Shown: positions 14,809 to 25,422, counted from the first letter of the stretch. The stretch is DNA of 64,000 nt from Pedobacter hartonius (GCF_900107535.1 NZ_FNRA01000001.1:708053-772052), one strand, 5' to 3'. Numbers and translations: made by a program. The notes: generated by a model from the sequence alone, not told the origin.

Positions 14809-17016
14809 ATGAAGAACACCTTAGTGATTGATTTAGAAGCAGAAAAGCAGGAAATCCTTAAGCGGTACCGGGCACTCTTGCGTGCCTGTAAGCCAACCAT
14901 GCAAAAGGGGGATAAAAAGGAGATCAGAAAGGCATTTGACATGGCACTGGAAAGCCATAAGGAGATGCGCAGGAAGTCTGGAGAACCTTATATCTATCAT
15001 CCTATTGCAGTGGCACAGATCGCTGCCGAGGAGATCGGCCTGGGAACAACTTCAATTGTATGTGCCCTGCTGCATGATGTGGTGGAGGATACGGATATTA
15101 CGCTGGAAGATATCGAAAGGGAATTTGGAAAGAAAACAGCTAAAATAATTGACGGCCTCACCAAGATCGCAGGTGTATTCGATTATAACAGCTCCCTTCA
15201 GGCGGAGAACTTCAGGAAGATGCTGCTCACCTTAGCTGACGACGTCAGGGTGATTCTGATCAAGCTGGCAGACCGGCTGCATAACATGCGGACGATGGAT
15301 TTTATGCCAAGGCATAAACAACTCAAGATTGCTTCTGAAACGATATACCTGTATGCGCCACTGGCACACCGCCTGGGGCTGTATGCCATAAAATCGGAAC
15401 TGGAAGATCTTTCCATGAAATACCTGGAACCTGATACCTACAAGTTCATCGCTACACAGCTCAATGAAAAAAAGGCGGAACGCACTTTATTCGTCAAACG
15501 TTTCGTAGATCCTATCAATGAAATATTAGCCGAACAGGGTTTTGTAGCCAATATCTACGGACGCCCTAAATCCATCCATTCGATATGGAATAAGATGAAG
15601 AAAAAGAATATTCCTTTTGAAGAGGTATATGACCTTTTTGCCATCAGGATCGTGCTGGACAGTTTGCCTGAAAATGAAAAAGCCGACTGCTGGAAGGCCT
15701 ATTCCATTGTGACTGATCTTTACCGGCCAAACCCGGACCGTTTAAGGGACTGGGTATCATCACCAAAAGTAAACGGCTACGAGTCTCTCCATACCACGGT
15801 AATGGGTCCGAAAGGACAATGGGTAGAGGTACAGATCCGTACACAACGAATGAACGAGATTGCCGAGAAAGGATTTGCAGCGCATTGGAAATATAAAGAG
15901 TCAAGCAATGACAACGGTCTGGACCAATGGATCATGAAGGTGCGTGAGATGCTCAATAATCCTGAGGCCAACGCACTTGATTTCCTGGACGATTTCAAAA
16001 TGAATCTCTTCTCAGATGAGATCTTCATCTTTACACCTAAGGGTGCCCTGATTCAGCTTCCTCTGGGAGCCACCGCACTGGATTTCGCTTTTGAGATCCA
16101 TACTGACGTTGGCGCCAGGTGTATAGGTGCCAAGGTAAACCATAAACTGGTGCCGCTATCCTATAAATTGCAGAATGGCGACCAAGTGGAGATCATTACC
16201 TCCAGCAAGCAAACACCTAAAGAAGACTGGCTCAACATTGTAGTAACGGCAAAGGCCAAATCCAAAATAAAGTCTTCACTCAAAGAAGAAAAAAGAAAAA
16301 TTGCTGAGGAAGGCAAAGAAACGCTTGAACGTAAACTGAAATCTTTAAAGATCACTTACAATACGGATAACCTGAATAAGCTGAGCTATTTTTTCAAGCT
16401 GGCTTCTACACAGGAACTGTTCATAGCAGTTGCCAACGGCAAGATTGAATTAAAAGACCTGAAAGAATACCTTGCAAGTGAGAAAGAAATTGAAAACAGA
16501 GGTACCGAAAGAAACGACGGTCAGCAGATCGAAGCGCTGCTGAGTAAAGTAAAGGGCCCTGAATCGGATATCTTACTCATAGGGGAAGACCTTCAGAAAA
16601 TAGACTATACACTGGCTGCGTGCTGCAACCCGATACCGGGAGACGATGTATTTGGCTTTGTAACCGTAAGTGAAGGGATTAAAATCCACCGTACCAATTG
16701 TCCTAACGCCGCACAGCTAATGGCAAATTATGGTTACAGGGTGGTAAAGGCAAAATGGAACAAAGCCCAGGAATTAACTTTCCTTACCGGCTTACATATT
16801 GTAGGAATTGATGATGTAGGCCTGATCAATAATATTACAAAGGTTATTTCCAATGACTTTAAGGTGAATATGCGTTCTATCACCGTAGATACCGACAATG
16901 GTATATTTGACGGATCAATTATGATCTTTGTAAATGATAAAGAGCACCTTGACAACCTGATCAAAAATCTTTTGGAAGTGAAGGGCGTAACAGGGGTTAC
17001 ACGTTTCGATGCCTAA
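14809..17016 (+). CDS. spoT: bifunctional (p)ppGpp synthetase/hydrolase, RelA/SpoT family
   Basis: A 735-residue long RSH protein controlling the stringent response. In order: an HD hydrolase domain with HDVVED at 89-94 and LADRLHNMRTM at about 153-163; a synthetase domain with GRPKSIHSIWNKM at 251-263 and VNGYESLHTTVMG at 321-333; a TGS domain (IFTPKGALIQLPLGATALD); a zinc-finger/helical part with CCNPIPGDD; and a C-terminal ACT domain (GLINNITKVISNDF). Hydrolase residues are intact, so it can both make and break (p)ppGpp. ATG 14809 is preferred; a TTG at 14776 adds eleven residues with no support. It is followed by a Fur-family gene on the same strand, which has its own -7 box. Confidence 0.95.
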   Translation: MKNTLVIDLEAEKQEILKRYRALLRACKPTMQKGDKKEIRKAFDMALESHKEMRRKSGEPYIYHPIAVAQIAAEEIGLGTTSIVCALLHDVVEDTDITLEDIEREFGKKTAKIIDGLTKIAGVFDYNSSLQAENFRKMLLTLADDVRVILIKLADRLHNMRTMDFMPRHKQLKIASETIYLYAPLAHRLGLYAIKSELEDLSMKYLEPDTYKFIATQLNEKKAERTLFVKRFVDPINEILAEQGFVANIYGRPKSIHSIWNKMKKKNIPFEEVYDLFAIRIVLDSLPENEKADCWKAYSIVTDLYRPNPDRLRDWVSSPKVNGYESLHTTVMGPKGQWVEVQIRTQRMNEIAEKGFAAHWKYKESSNDNGLDQWIMKVREMLNNPEANALDFLDDFKMNLFSDEIFIFTPKGALIQLPLGATALDFAFEIHTDVGARCIGAKVNHKLVPLSYKLQNGDQVEIITSSKQTPKEDWLNIVVTAKAKSKIKSSLKEEKRKIAEEGKETLERKLKSLKITYNTDNLNKLSYFFKLASTQELFIAVANGKIELKDLKEYLASEKEIENRGTERNDGQQIEALLSKVKGPESDILLIGEDLQKIDYTLAACCNPIPGDDVFGFVTVSEGIKIHRTNCPNAAQLMANYGYRVVKAKWNKAQELTFLTGLHIVGIDDVGLINNITKVISNDFKVNMRSITVDTDNGIFDGSIMIFVNDKEHLDNLIKNLLEVKGVTGVTRFDA

Positions 17017-17054
17017 AAAATTGAATAAATCGTAAAGTTCTATTTAAAAATTGA

Positions 17055-17062
17055 TACCTTTG
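17055..17062 (+). promoter_or_regulatory. -7 promoter element for the Fur-family gene
   Basis: TACCTTTG matches TAnnTTTG and lies 17 nt before the ATG at 17080. No good -33 box is seen. Confidence 0.4.
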
Positions 17063-17079
17063 AAAGGAGTTTTAAAACT

Positions 17080-17568
17080 ATGTCTACACACCACAACAGC
17101 GAGTTGGTTAGAAAAATATTTGAAGCCTACCTCGAAAATAAAAGTCTGAGAAAAACGCCTGAGCGTTTTGCGATCTTAGAAGAAATATATTCCAGAGATG
17201 ATCATTTTGATGTGGAAACACTCTACATCCATATGAAAAACCAGAAATACAGGGTCAGCAGAGCGACAGTGTACAATACCCTGGAGCTGCTTGTTTCATG
17301 CGATCTGGTGACCAAACATCAGTTTGGAAAAAATATGGCCCAGTTCGAAAAGTCATATGGTTACCATCAGCACGATCATATTATTTGTATCGATTGCGGA
17401 AAAGTAGTTGAATTTTGTGATCCGCGTATCCACCAGATTCAAACTATGGTGGGCGACCTGCTGAAATTTGATATCAAACATCATTCTTTAAATTTGTATG
17501 GCACTTGCTTTGACTGTTCGGCCAAAGCCACAATCAAACAGAAGGAAGAAATCAAGAATGCCAGTTAA
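17080..17568 (+). CDS. Fur-family metal-responsive transcriptional regulator
   Basis: A 162-residue regulator with an N-terminal winged helix (RKTPERFAILEEIYSRDDHF, then RVSRATVYNTLELL) and a C-terminal metal-binding dimerisation domain. Metal ligands are visible in YGYHQHDHIICIDCGKVVEF (HxHDH and CxxC), in KHHSLNLYGTC and in CFDC. Two CxxC pairs point to a structural zinc site. It could be Fur, PerR or Zur; the sequence alone does not decide. The residue after HQHDH gives no PerR-specific proof. If it is the iron sensor, the paired operators at 263-326 before the siderophore operon are natural target candidates. It lies between spoT and purA. Confidence 0.88.
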   Translation: MSTHHNSELVRKIFEAYLENKSLRKTPERFAILEEIYSRDDHFDVETLYIHMKNQKYRVSRATVYNTLELLVSCDLVTKHQFGKNMAQFEKSYGYHQHDHIICIDCGKVVEFCDPRIHQIQTMVGDLLKFDIKHHSLNLYGTCFDCSAKATIKQKEEIKNAS

Positions 17569-17638
17569 CCATTATGAGTTTACATTCATCAAAGTACTGA
17601 TCGCTCATGATAGCCTGAAGACCGGTGAAAACTAATAT

Positions 17639-17646
17639 TAACTTTG
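17639..17646 (+). promoter_or_regulatory. -7 promoter element for purA
   Basis: TAACTTTG matches TAnnTTTG, 37 nt before the purA ATG. The -33 region is not conserved. Confidence 0.4.
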
Positions 17647-17674
17647 AAAAAACACAATTATAATCTTTTCTTAA

Positions 17675-18961
<1,287 letters not shown>

Positions 18962-18980
18962 AATCTACTTCATTAAAAAA

Positions 18981-19007
18981 GGCGGCCGTGTGTGCCGCCT
19001 TTTTTTT
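18981..19007 (+). terminator. rho-independent terminator of purA
   Basis: GGCGGC, a 7-nt loop, GCCGCC and then eight T. It lies 20 nt after the purA stop and before the pabB start. Confidence 0.92.
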
Positions 19008-19030
19008 ATGCTCATTATTCCAGAGGCCAA

Positions 19031-20293
19031 ATGAACACACAGGAATTAACCGTATTTAAACAAAAAGCTTTACAATGGGCAGGTCAGTTTGACGTTTGCT
19101 GCTGTTTAGACTCCAATGAATATACAGATCCTTATTCAAAATACGACTTTTTACTCGCGGCGGGCTCAAAACATCAGCTGAGCACCTCAGCCGGAAATGC
19201 ATTTCAGGCCCTGAAAGAATTCCGTAACGCCCATCAGGAATGGATGTTCGGCATACTCAGTTATGATCTCAAAAATGAACTGGAAGATCTGCGCACAGCA
19301 CATAAGGATACACTTGCATTTCCTGATCTGTTCTTCTTTGTGCCTGAATACCTCATCATGGTAAAAAATGGGCGCACGGAGGTTGTAACAGGAAATCCTG
19401 ATTTACTGGAAACCATCAGCCGGATCAACTATCAGCCCGCAGAGACAGGCAGTATTCCGGCCATCGAACGAAGAATGGACAAAGCCACTTATATCACTAA
19501 GGTGGAGCAACTCAGAAAATCTATTGCAATGGGTGATATTTATGAGGTTACTTTTTGCCAGGAATTCTTTGCCGAAAATGCAGCGATCGATCCCTATCAG
19601 GTTTACCTGAACTTAAACCAGGTATCTCCTACTCCATTTTCGGGTTTCTTTAAACTTGCCGGTAAATATATTCTCTCGGCCAGTCCTGAGCGGTTTTTAT
19701 GTAAGAGAGGGGATCAACTATTTTCGCAACCGATAAAAGGTACAGCAAAACGGAGTAAGAACGGCGTGGAAGATCAGCTTATCAAGTCAGCCCTGGCGAA
19801 TAACAGTAAAGAGAGGGCCGAGAATGTGATGATCGTAGACCTTGTGAGGAATGACCTGACCAAAAGCGCGGTAAAGGGTTCAGTAAAAGTAGAAGAGCTG
19901 TTTGGTATTTACACCTTTCCGCAGGTGCATCAGATGATCTCGACCATCAGCTGCACGATAGATCCGTGTATACACGTGGTAGAGGCTATAAAAAACACAT
20001 TCCCCGCCGGATCTATGACAGGGGCACCCAAACTGCGCGCAATGGAACTGATCGAAGAAACGGAATACAGCAGGCGTGGTGTGTATTCAGGCGCATTCGG
20101 TTATTTTGATCCCAATGATGATTTTGATTTCAATGTGGTGATCCGCAGTATACTTTACGACAAGACCAGTAAATATTTATCGTTCCAGGTTGGGGGTGCC
20201 ATCACGTATGCATCCTCGGCAGAAGCGGAATATGAAGAATGCCTGCTAAAGGCTTCAGCAATCATTAAAACGCTGAAAGGGTCAGTTACCTGA
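19031..20293 (+). CDS. pabB: aminodeoxychorismate synthase component I-like (PabB family)
   Basis: A 420-residue chorismate-binding enzyme. The signature PIKGTAKR places it with PabB (PIKGT) rather than TrpE (PIAGT); the active-site Lys lies in that motif. Further blocks: ILSASPERFL, ENVMIVDLVRNDLTKSA, MTGAPKLRAMELIEETE and VGGAITYASSAEAEYEE. It would turn chorismate into 4-amino-4-deoxychorismate for folate synthesis, needing a glutaminase partner not seen nearby. ATG 19031 is used; a longer reading from GTG 18992 would overlap the purA terminator. The stop codon lies in a 9-bp hairpin. Confidence 0.85.
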   Translation: MNTQELTVFKQKALQWAGQFDVCCCLDSNEYTDPYSKYDFLLAAGSKHQLSTSAGNAFQALKEFRNAHQEWMFGILSYDLKNELEDLRTAHKDTLAFPDLFFFVPEYLIMVKNGRTEVVTGNPDLLETISRINYQPAETGSIPAIERRMDKATYITKVEQLRKSIAMGDIYEVTFCQEFFAENAAIDPYQVYLNLNQVSPTPFSGFFKLAGKYILSASPERFLCKRGDQLFSQPIKGTAKRSKNGVEDQLIKSALANNSKERAENVMIVDLVRNDLTKSAVKGSVKVEELFGIYTFPQVHQMISTISCTIDPCIHVVEAIKNTFPAGSMTGAPKLRAMELIEETEYSRRGVYSGAFGYFDPNDDFDFNVVIRSILYDKTSKYLSFQVGGAITYASSAEAEYEECLLKASAIIKTLKGSVT

Positions 20294-20298
20294 CCCTT
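20277..20298 (+). terminator. hairpin spanning the pabB stop codon
   Basis: AAGGGTCAG, loop TTAC, CTGACCCTT: a perfect 9-bp stem covering the last codons and TGA of pabB. No T-run follows, so it may be an mRNA 3'-end stabiliser rather than a true terminator. Confidence 0.35.
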
Positions 20299-20325
20299 CA
20301 TCATGAATTAATGTATAGTATATAT

Positions 20326-20354
20326 AAACCGGCTGATAATTAATTGACCGGTTT
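20326..20354. terminator. weak bidirectional terminator between pabB and the M48 gene
   Basis: AAACCGG, 15-nt loop, CCGGTTT followed by a short T-run; it overlaps the end of the M48 peptidase gene. Converging transcripts end here. Confidence 0.4.
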
Positions 20355-21167
20355 TCCTGTAGCGGAGTTAAAATATTTTTGCGCTTCCGGAAGGTCCTTC
20401 TGGATCTGTGCGATCCGGGTGGCATCAGCAGGATGGGTACTTAAAAATTCCGGTTGTTTTTGTCCACCCTGGCTAACCGCAGCCATCCGCTGCCAGAAGC
20501 CCACTGCAGTAGAAGGATTATACCCGGCCATCGACATAAAGATCAAACCTAAATGATCTGCCTCCAGCTCCTGTGTTCTGGAATTGGGCAGCAGATAAAG
20601 TCCCTGCGCACCTATGCCATAGACCTGGTTGATCACCCCCTGCGTTACTGACGACTGACCTCCTGTTGCTGCGCCTAACAGTCCGCCCAGGCCTTGTGCC
20701 ACAGCAGCTTTAGATGCCCTTTCAGAAGAGTGATGGGCAACAGCATGCGCAATCTCATGCCCCATTACTGTTGCCAGTCCTGAATCGTCTTTAGTAACCG
20801 GTAAAATTCCAGAATAGACAGCTACTTTACCTCCCGGCATACACCAGGCATTTACTTCTTTACTGTCAATCAGGTTAAACTCCCATTTGAAGCCCTCAAT
20901 CTGCGAGGCATACCCGTTTGCATTCATATACTTCGTAACAGCCGCAGCTATTCTCTGACCAACCTGCCTGATCCTGGCTGCGTCGGCATTATTTAAAACT
21001 TTAGTTTCAGGAGCTTTTAAAAGCGTAGAGTAACTCTGTGCAGCGGCAGTCTGCATTTCACTTTCATTCACAAAACTTATCCTGTTTCTCCCTGAAAGCG
21101 GTACGGTAGAGCAACCGTAATTCAGCAATATTACCGAGGCAATACCTGTTAGTAGTAACTTCTTCAT
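20340..21167 (-). CDS. M48-family metallopeptidase, lipoprotein
   Basis: A 275-residue zinc peptidase of the M48B (LoiP/YcaL-like) type. The signal sequence ends in LLNYGCS, a lipobox, so it is probably a lipoprotein of the envelope. The metal site HEIAHAVAHHSSERA lies near 137-151 and a third ligand is in ELEADHLGLIFM. A PxSGRxR block (PLSGRNRISFV) at the N-terminus is typical. These proteases help outer-membrane protein quality control. It is the last gene of a tight run nadC-plsY-M48 (gaps of 4 and 10 nt), probably co-transcribed though functionally unlike. Confidence 0.9.
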   Translation of the reverse strand: MKKLLLTGIASVILLNYGCSTVPLSGRNRISFVNESEMQTAAAQSYSTLLKAPETKVLNNADAARIRQVGQRIAAAVTKYMNANGYASQIEGFKWEFNLIDSKEVNAWCMPGGKVAVYSGILPVTKDDSGLATVMGHEIAHAVAHHSSERASKAAVAQGLGGLLGAATGGQSSVTQGVINQVYGIGAQGLYLLPNSRTQELEADHLGLIFMSMAGYNPSTAVGFWQRMAAVSQGGQKQPEFLSTHPADATRIAQIQKDLPEAQKYFNSATGKPVN

Positions 21168-21177
21168 CAGTATTTAT

Positions 21178-21825
21178 TTAGTTAGTTTTTCTTTTAAACA
21201 GATATACTTTTGATTCCTTGCCTTTAAGTAACCGCTCCAGGTTCTTCTGATGGGTTACCAGAATGAGTATACATACACACATGCTGTATAATACCTCAGA
21301 CTTGATCGTGGAGTGCAGTACAAAAACAATTCCCAGCGGGAAAGTAAACCCTGCACATATGGATCCTAGTGAGACATATTTCGTTACCAGTAAGATCACC
21401 ACAAAAACAAGAACGCAAAGCATAGCTGCCGGGAAATTAACTGCTAAAATCATTCCAAAAAGTGTAGCCACGCCTTTACCGCCCCTAAACCCGGCAAATA
21501 TTGGAAACAGGTGCCCCATTACAGCAGTTACGCCAAGAGCAAGTTCGTAATTCACAAATTGTGAGGAGTTATGCGGCCCGGTCACCGAAAGGCCAATAAA
21601 ATAGGCCAGTTTGGTGGCAGTATACCCTTTGGCAATGTCAATCGTCATCACCGCGATCCCGGCCTTTTTACCCAATACCCGAAAGGTATTGGTAGCGCCC
21701 GCATTTCCGCTGCCGTATTCCCTGACATCGATACCATAAAAAGCTTGTCCTATCCACACTGCAGTAGGAATGGAACCACAGAGGTAAGCTAAAATAACTG
21801 CAGAAATAGAAAAGATAGATATCAT
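21178..21825 (-). CDS. plsY: glycerol-3-phosphate acyltransferase PlsY
   Basis: A 215-residue inner-membrane enzyme that acylates glycerol 3-phosphate from acyl-phosphate, starting phospholipid synthesis. The motifs are LCGSIPTAVWIGQ, the loop GSGNAGATNTFRVLGKKAG and GFRGGKGVAT, all characteristic. Several hydrophobic helices are present. The start is four bases after the nadC stop, so the two are co-transcribed. Length is normal for the family. Confidence 0.95.
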   Translation of the reverse strand: MISIFSISAVILAYLCGSIPTAVWIGQAFYGIDVREYGSGNAGATNTFRVLGKKAGIAVMTIDIAKGYTATKLAYFIGLSVTGPHNSSQFVNYELALGVTAVMGHLFPIFAGFRGGKGVATLFGMILAVNFPAAMLCVLVFVVILLVTKYVSLGSICAGFTFPLGIVFVLHSTIKSEVLYSMCVCILILVTHQKNLERLLKGKESKVYLFKRKTN

Positions 21826-21829
21826 ACCC

Positions 21830-22672
21830 CTAATAGGCTTTTAAACTCATGTCTAAACTTTTAACCGAGTGGGTGACTGCACCCATTGAAATGTAATTAA
21901 CCCCGCAATCTGCATACCCTGTTATATTTTCTTCCGTAATGCCTCCTGAAGCTTCTGTGATATAGCGGTGGTCTATCAGTTCTACAGCCTTTCTCAAGTC
22001 GCTAAAATTAAAATTATCCAGCATGATCCTGTTTACCATCCCTTTTTCAAGTACCTGCCCAAGTTCCTCGAGGTTTCTCACTTCGATTTCAATCTCCAGT
22101 TGCTTTCCTTTATCGGCAAGATACTTATTGGCAGAGCTGATCGCATTTGCTATCCCTCCTGCATAATCCACATGATTGTCCTTAATCAGGATCATATCAT
22201 ACAGGCCTATCCGGTGATTGACACCTCCGCCAATTCTGACAGCCCATTTTTCCAGGTACCTTAATCCCGGTGTGGTTTTACGTGTATCCAGTAGTTTTGT
22301 CTGATATGAACTGAGCAGTTTTACAATCCTGTTTGTTTTTGTCGCAATTCCACTCATCCGCTGCATACAATTCAATACTAACCTCTCGGCAAGCAGGATT
22401 GAATGCGTGCTGCCTTCAACAGTGAAGGCGATATCGCCGTAGACCGCTGCATCACCGTCATTCATAAAAATTGCTGTTTGCAAACCCGGATCTATCTGGT
22501 TAAAAATTTCGATTGCAAGTTCAACACCGGCAAGAATACCATCTTCCTTGACCAATAATTTTGCTTTGCCTTTTGCGCCGGCAAGAATGGTTGAAAGTGA
22601 GGTATGATCCCCATCACCCAGATCTTCGGCGATGGCATTTTTTATAAACAGGTCTATTAATTTCTTATCCAA
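21830..22672 (-). CDS. nadC: nicotinate-nucleotide pyrophosphorylase (carboxylating)
   Basis: A 280-residue cytoplasmic enzyme converting quinolinate and PRPP to nicotinate mononucleotide in NAD synthesis. Family blocks: EDLGDGDHTS, NCMQRMSGIAT, DTRKTTPGLR, AVRIGGGVNHRIGLYDMILIKDNH (here abbreviated; basic quinolinate-binding residues present), RIMLDNF and ASGGI. The reading frame begins with TTG at 22672: an in-frame TGA lies six codons upstream, no ATG or GTG lies between, and the next internal Met is about 70 codons in. It is the first gene of nadC-plsY-M48. Confidence 0.93.
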   Translation of the reverse strand: MDKKLIDLFIKNAIAEDLGDGDHTSLSTILAGAKGKAKLLVKEDGILAGVELAIEIFNQIDPGLQTAIFMNDGDAAVYGDIAFTVEGSTHSILLAERLVLNCMQRMSGIATKTNRIVKLLSSYQTKLLDTRKTTPGLRYLEKWAVRIGGGVNHRIGLYDMILIKDNHVDYAGGIANAISSANKYLADKGKQLEIEIEVRNLEELGQVLEKGMVNRIMLDNFNFSDLRKAVELIDHRYITEASGGITEENITGYADCGVNYISMGAVTHSVKSLDMSLKAY

Positions 22673-22688
22673 AACATGTATTTTAGAT

Positions 22689-22696
22689 CAAAAATA
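22689..22696 (-). promoter_or_regulatory. -7 promoter element for nadC
   Basis: TATTTTTG on the minus strand fits TAnnTTTG and ends 16 nt before the TTG start, giving a leader of about 10 nt. Confidence 0.35.
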
Positions 22697-22721
22697 GCAT
22701 TTTTAACATAAATTAATGTTA

Positions 22722-23117
22722 TTATTTATCGGGTTCAACCCTTAATTCCGTGATAAAAAAGGTATTGGCTGTTTTTTTTAATGTAATAGCAACCCTGAAT
22801 TTCCCGTTTTTGGTATTCAGTGCCAGGATGCCAAACCTGTAATTTGGATTAGTGTTGATCAAATGAATAACCGCGGAACTGACAGGCGGGTTTTTGGTAA
22901 AAAATTCTCTTATAATCTGTTCTGCCTGTGCTTTTGGGTAGACATCTTCTTCTTCATTTATCGATAATTCAACCGATGAAGAGAAATTTTTGCTGATCTC
23001 TTTTGAATTCGCAGACTTGAATAATCCCGATAATGTGTCTACGATATCGCCCTGAAAGGCCATAGCATAGAATATATGCGTAAATAAAATCAGTGCCGGA
23101 AGTAATGGTTTCATCAT
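22722..23117 (-). CDS. DUF4783 family exported protein
   Basis: A 131-residue protein with an N-terminal signal (LLPALILFTHIFYAMAF) followed by the compact DUF4783 domain: DIVDTLSGLFKSANSKEIS, FFTKNPP and a strand-rich C-terminus ending FFITELRVEPDK. Proteins of this family occur in most Bacteroidota, often near nadC, and have no known role; the fold resembles NTF2-like proteins. Two ATG codons in a row (23117, 23114) are possible starts. It diverges from gpmI. Confidence 0.8.
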   Translation of the reverse strand: MMKPLLPALILFTHIFYAMAFQGDIVDTLSGLFKSANSKEISKNFSSSVELSINEEEDVYPKAQAEQIIREFFTKNPPVSSAVIHLINTNPNYRFGILALNTKNGKFRVAITLKKTANTFFITELRVEPDK

Positions 23118-23254
23118 ACTCTAAAGATAACAAATAATTCGGACACAAATTATGCCATTAGCAGATCAAAAAATGCAATTAGATTATTGATCAAACTTCA
23201 ATAGGCCTATATTTGTTAGGTTTTAAAAACCAGCGAAATAACAACACTATTCAA

Positions 23255-24775
23255 ATGGACAATAAAAAAGTGATGCTCCTCATTCTTGACGGATGGGGCT
23301 ACGGAAAACAGGACAATTCTGATGCAGCGTATGCGGCCAATACACCTTTCTTTGATTCTTTACTTAAACAATATCCAAATTCAAAACTCGAAGCCTCAGG
23401 AGAAGCAGTAGGGCTGCCTGCAGGACAGATGGGGAATTCTGAAGTTGGACACATGAACCTGGGTGCAGGCAGAGTGGTTTACCAGGAGCTCGGACGGATC
23501 AATAAAGCAATCAGTGACGGATCCATCAAAACAAATAAAACGCTGGTTGATGCATTCGACTATGCAAAAAACAACAATAAAGCTGTCCATTTTATCGGCC
23601 TGGTTTCTGACGGCGGCGTGCATGCCCATATCAACCATTTAAAAGGATTATGTGATGCGGCAAATGAAAAAGGTTTAAAGGATGTTTTTGTTCATGCCTT
23701 TTTAGACGGCAGGGATACCGATCCGAATTCCGGACTCGGCTTCATCAAAGACCTTGATCAGCACCTGAAAACATCCACAGGGAAGATTGCCAGTCTGATC
23801 GGCCGTTACTATGCGATGGACAGGGATTCGCGCTGGGAACGCGTAAAACAGGCATATGACCTGATGACCAAAGGGATTGGCGAATATGCGCAGGATGCAG
23901 TTACAGCTATTGAAAAATCGTATGCTGAAGGTGTTACTGATGAATTCATCAAGCCCATTGTACTTACAGAAAATGATGGTAAGGCTATTGCTACGATTCA
24001 ACCTGATGATGTGGTGATCTGTTTCAATTACAGAACTGACAGAGGCAGAGAAATCACTGCTGTACTTACCCAAAATGATTATCCCGACTTTGACATGCAT
24101 AAGCTGCCGTTATATTATGTGACTATGACCAGCTATGATGAGAATTTTGAAAATGTAAAGGTAATCTTCACTAAGGATGACCTGACTGAAACTCTCGGAG
24201 AGATCCTGGAGAGAAATCATAAAAATCAGATCCGTATTGCGGAAACAGAAAAATACCCGCATGTTACTTTCTTCTTTTCAGGCGGCAGGGAGCAGGCTTT
24301 TGAGAATGAGAAAAGAATTATGATTCCTTCCCCAAAAGTAGCCACTTATGACCTTCAGCCGGAAATGAGCGCCCAAGGTATTACTGATGCCATTACCAAA
24401 GAGATTGAATCTGGCTGGGCAGATTTTATCTGTCTTAACTTTGCAAACCCTGATATGGTTGGCCATACAGGTGTATTTGAAGCGGTAGTGAAAGCGGTAG
24501 AAACTGCAGACCGTTGTGCCGAAGCGGTGGTGAAAAAAGGACTTGAAAACGGGTACGCTTTTATCATACTGGCAGATCACGGAAATTCAGAATTCATGAT
24601 AAACAATGATGGTTCTGCCAATACAGCACATACCACCAATCTGGTTCCGTGTATTTTGGCCGGCACTGAATATACCAGCATTGCTGATGGTAAACTTGGA
24701 GATGTAGCACCGACTATCCTTACCATCATGGGTATTGAAAAACCTGCAATCATGACAGGAAATTCATTGGTATAA
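23255..24775 (+). CDS. gpmI: 2,3-bisphosphoglycerate-independent phosphoglycerate mutase
   Basis: A 506-residue alkaline-phosphatase-superfamily enzyme of glycolysis interconverting 3- and 2-phosphoglycerate with two Mn ions. Seen: LLILDGWGYG (metal Asp), GNSEVGHMNLGAGR with the phosphorylated Ser, SDGGVHAHINHLKGL, HAFLDGRDTDP, GRYYAMDRDSRWER, FNYRTDRGREIT, NFANPDMVGHTG and LADHGNSEFM. All metal and substrate motifs are intact. ATG 23255 is used; the TTG at 23213 adds 14 residues without support. Its TAA overlaps the next ATG (TAATG). Confidence 0.96.
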   Translation: MDNKKVMLLILDGWGYGKQDNSDAAYAANTPFFDSLLKQYPNSKLEASGEAVGLPAGQMGNSEVGHMNLGAGRVVYQELGRINKAISDGSIKTNKTLVDAFDYAKNNNKAVHFIGLVSDGGVHAHINHLKGLCDAANEKGLKDVFVHAFLDGRDTDPNSGLGFIKDLDQHLKTSTGKIASLIGRYYAMDRDSRWERVKQAYDLMTKGIGEYAQDAVTAIEKSYAEGVTDEFIKPIVLTENDGKAIATIQPDDVVICFNYRTDRGREITAVLTQNDYPDFDMHKLPLYYVTMTSYDENFENVKVIFTKDDLTETLGEILERNHKNQIRIAETEKYPHVTFFFSGGREQAFENEKRIMIPSPKVATYDLQPEMSAQGITDAITKEIESGWADFICLNFANPDMVGHTGVFEAVVKAVETADRCAEAVVKKGLENGYAFIILADHGNSEFMINNDGSANTAHTTNLVPCILAGTEYTSIADGKLGDVAPTILTIMGIEKPAIMTGNSLV

Positions 24776-25305
24776 TGAGGGATAACAAATTCCTTTTATT
24801 GATCGTATTGTTATTTGGGGCCTGTAATTCTGCAGCCCCAAAAAAACAAACGTCAGCATTGCAGTATTTTGATCTGAAAGGTTATATGGAAAAGGAAGTT
24901 AAACGCCTGAAACAAATGAACCCGGAGATCGATAAAACAGTCATGGTAAACAATGCGGAAGAGCACAGGAAACTAAAGATTACTGACTGGCAAAAGGAAT
25001 TGTCAGCATTCTCGGATGCAGACATCAATAAATCTGCCTGGGAGGAATTGTTTAAATTGCATAAAGCTAAAGACTCCGAGACTTATCTTTCTGACAACGA
25101 TAAGGTACCTGTAAAATCACTGGTCGTGGAGTACAGGAACGGCCGGATCTATAAGATCGAGGTATTGAACAGCAACTCAAATACCCTGTATACATCGAAC
25201 GACACGCTTTCCTATTTTCCGGACAGCTTGTACGAGATCAGGAAAACACAGCACATCAGATTGCTGAACGGGAAGAATTACAGGATTACCGGAAGATTTC
25301 ATTAG
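24775..25305 (+). CDS. hypothetical lipoprotein
   Basis: A 176-residue protein whose N-terminus (FLLLIVLLFGACNS) is a clear lipoprotein signal with Cys17. The rest is a mix of charged helices (YMEKEVKRLKQMNPEID) and strands, with no recognisable domain. Its ATG overlaps the gpmI stop by one base, so the two are translated from one message. It may act at the envelope; nothing supports a link to glycolysis. Confidence 0.7.
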   Translation: MRDNKFLLLIVLLFGACNSAAPKKQTSALQYFDLKGYMEKEVKRLKQMNPEIDKTVMVNNAEEHRKLKITDWQKELSAFSDADINKSAWEELFKLHKAKDSETYLSDNDKVPVKSLVVEYRNGRIYKIEVLNSNSNTLYTSNDTLSYFPDSLYEIRKTQHIRLLNGKNYRITGRFH

Positions 25306-25391
25306 TTATCCAATTATTTTGATTTTTAACCAAAATAAATTAAACTGTAACTTTACGTAAATTTAATTTTTAATTAAAGCCTTTTTTGTGT

Positions 25392-25399
25392 TAATTTTG
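25392..25399 (+). promoter_or_regulatory. -7 promoter element for the coiled-coil gene
   Basis: TAATTTTG fits TAnnTTTG, 23 nt before the ATG at 25423, with a partial -33 box (TTTA) 19 nt upstream. Confidence 0.4.
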
Positions 25400-25422
25400 A
25401 TTTATAAATTAACTAGCAAGGT

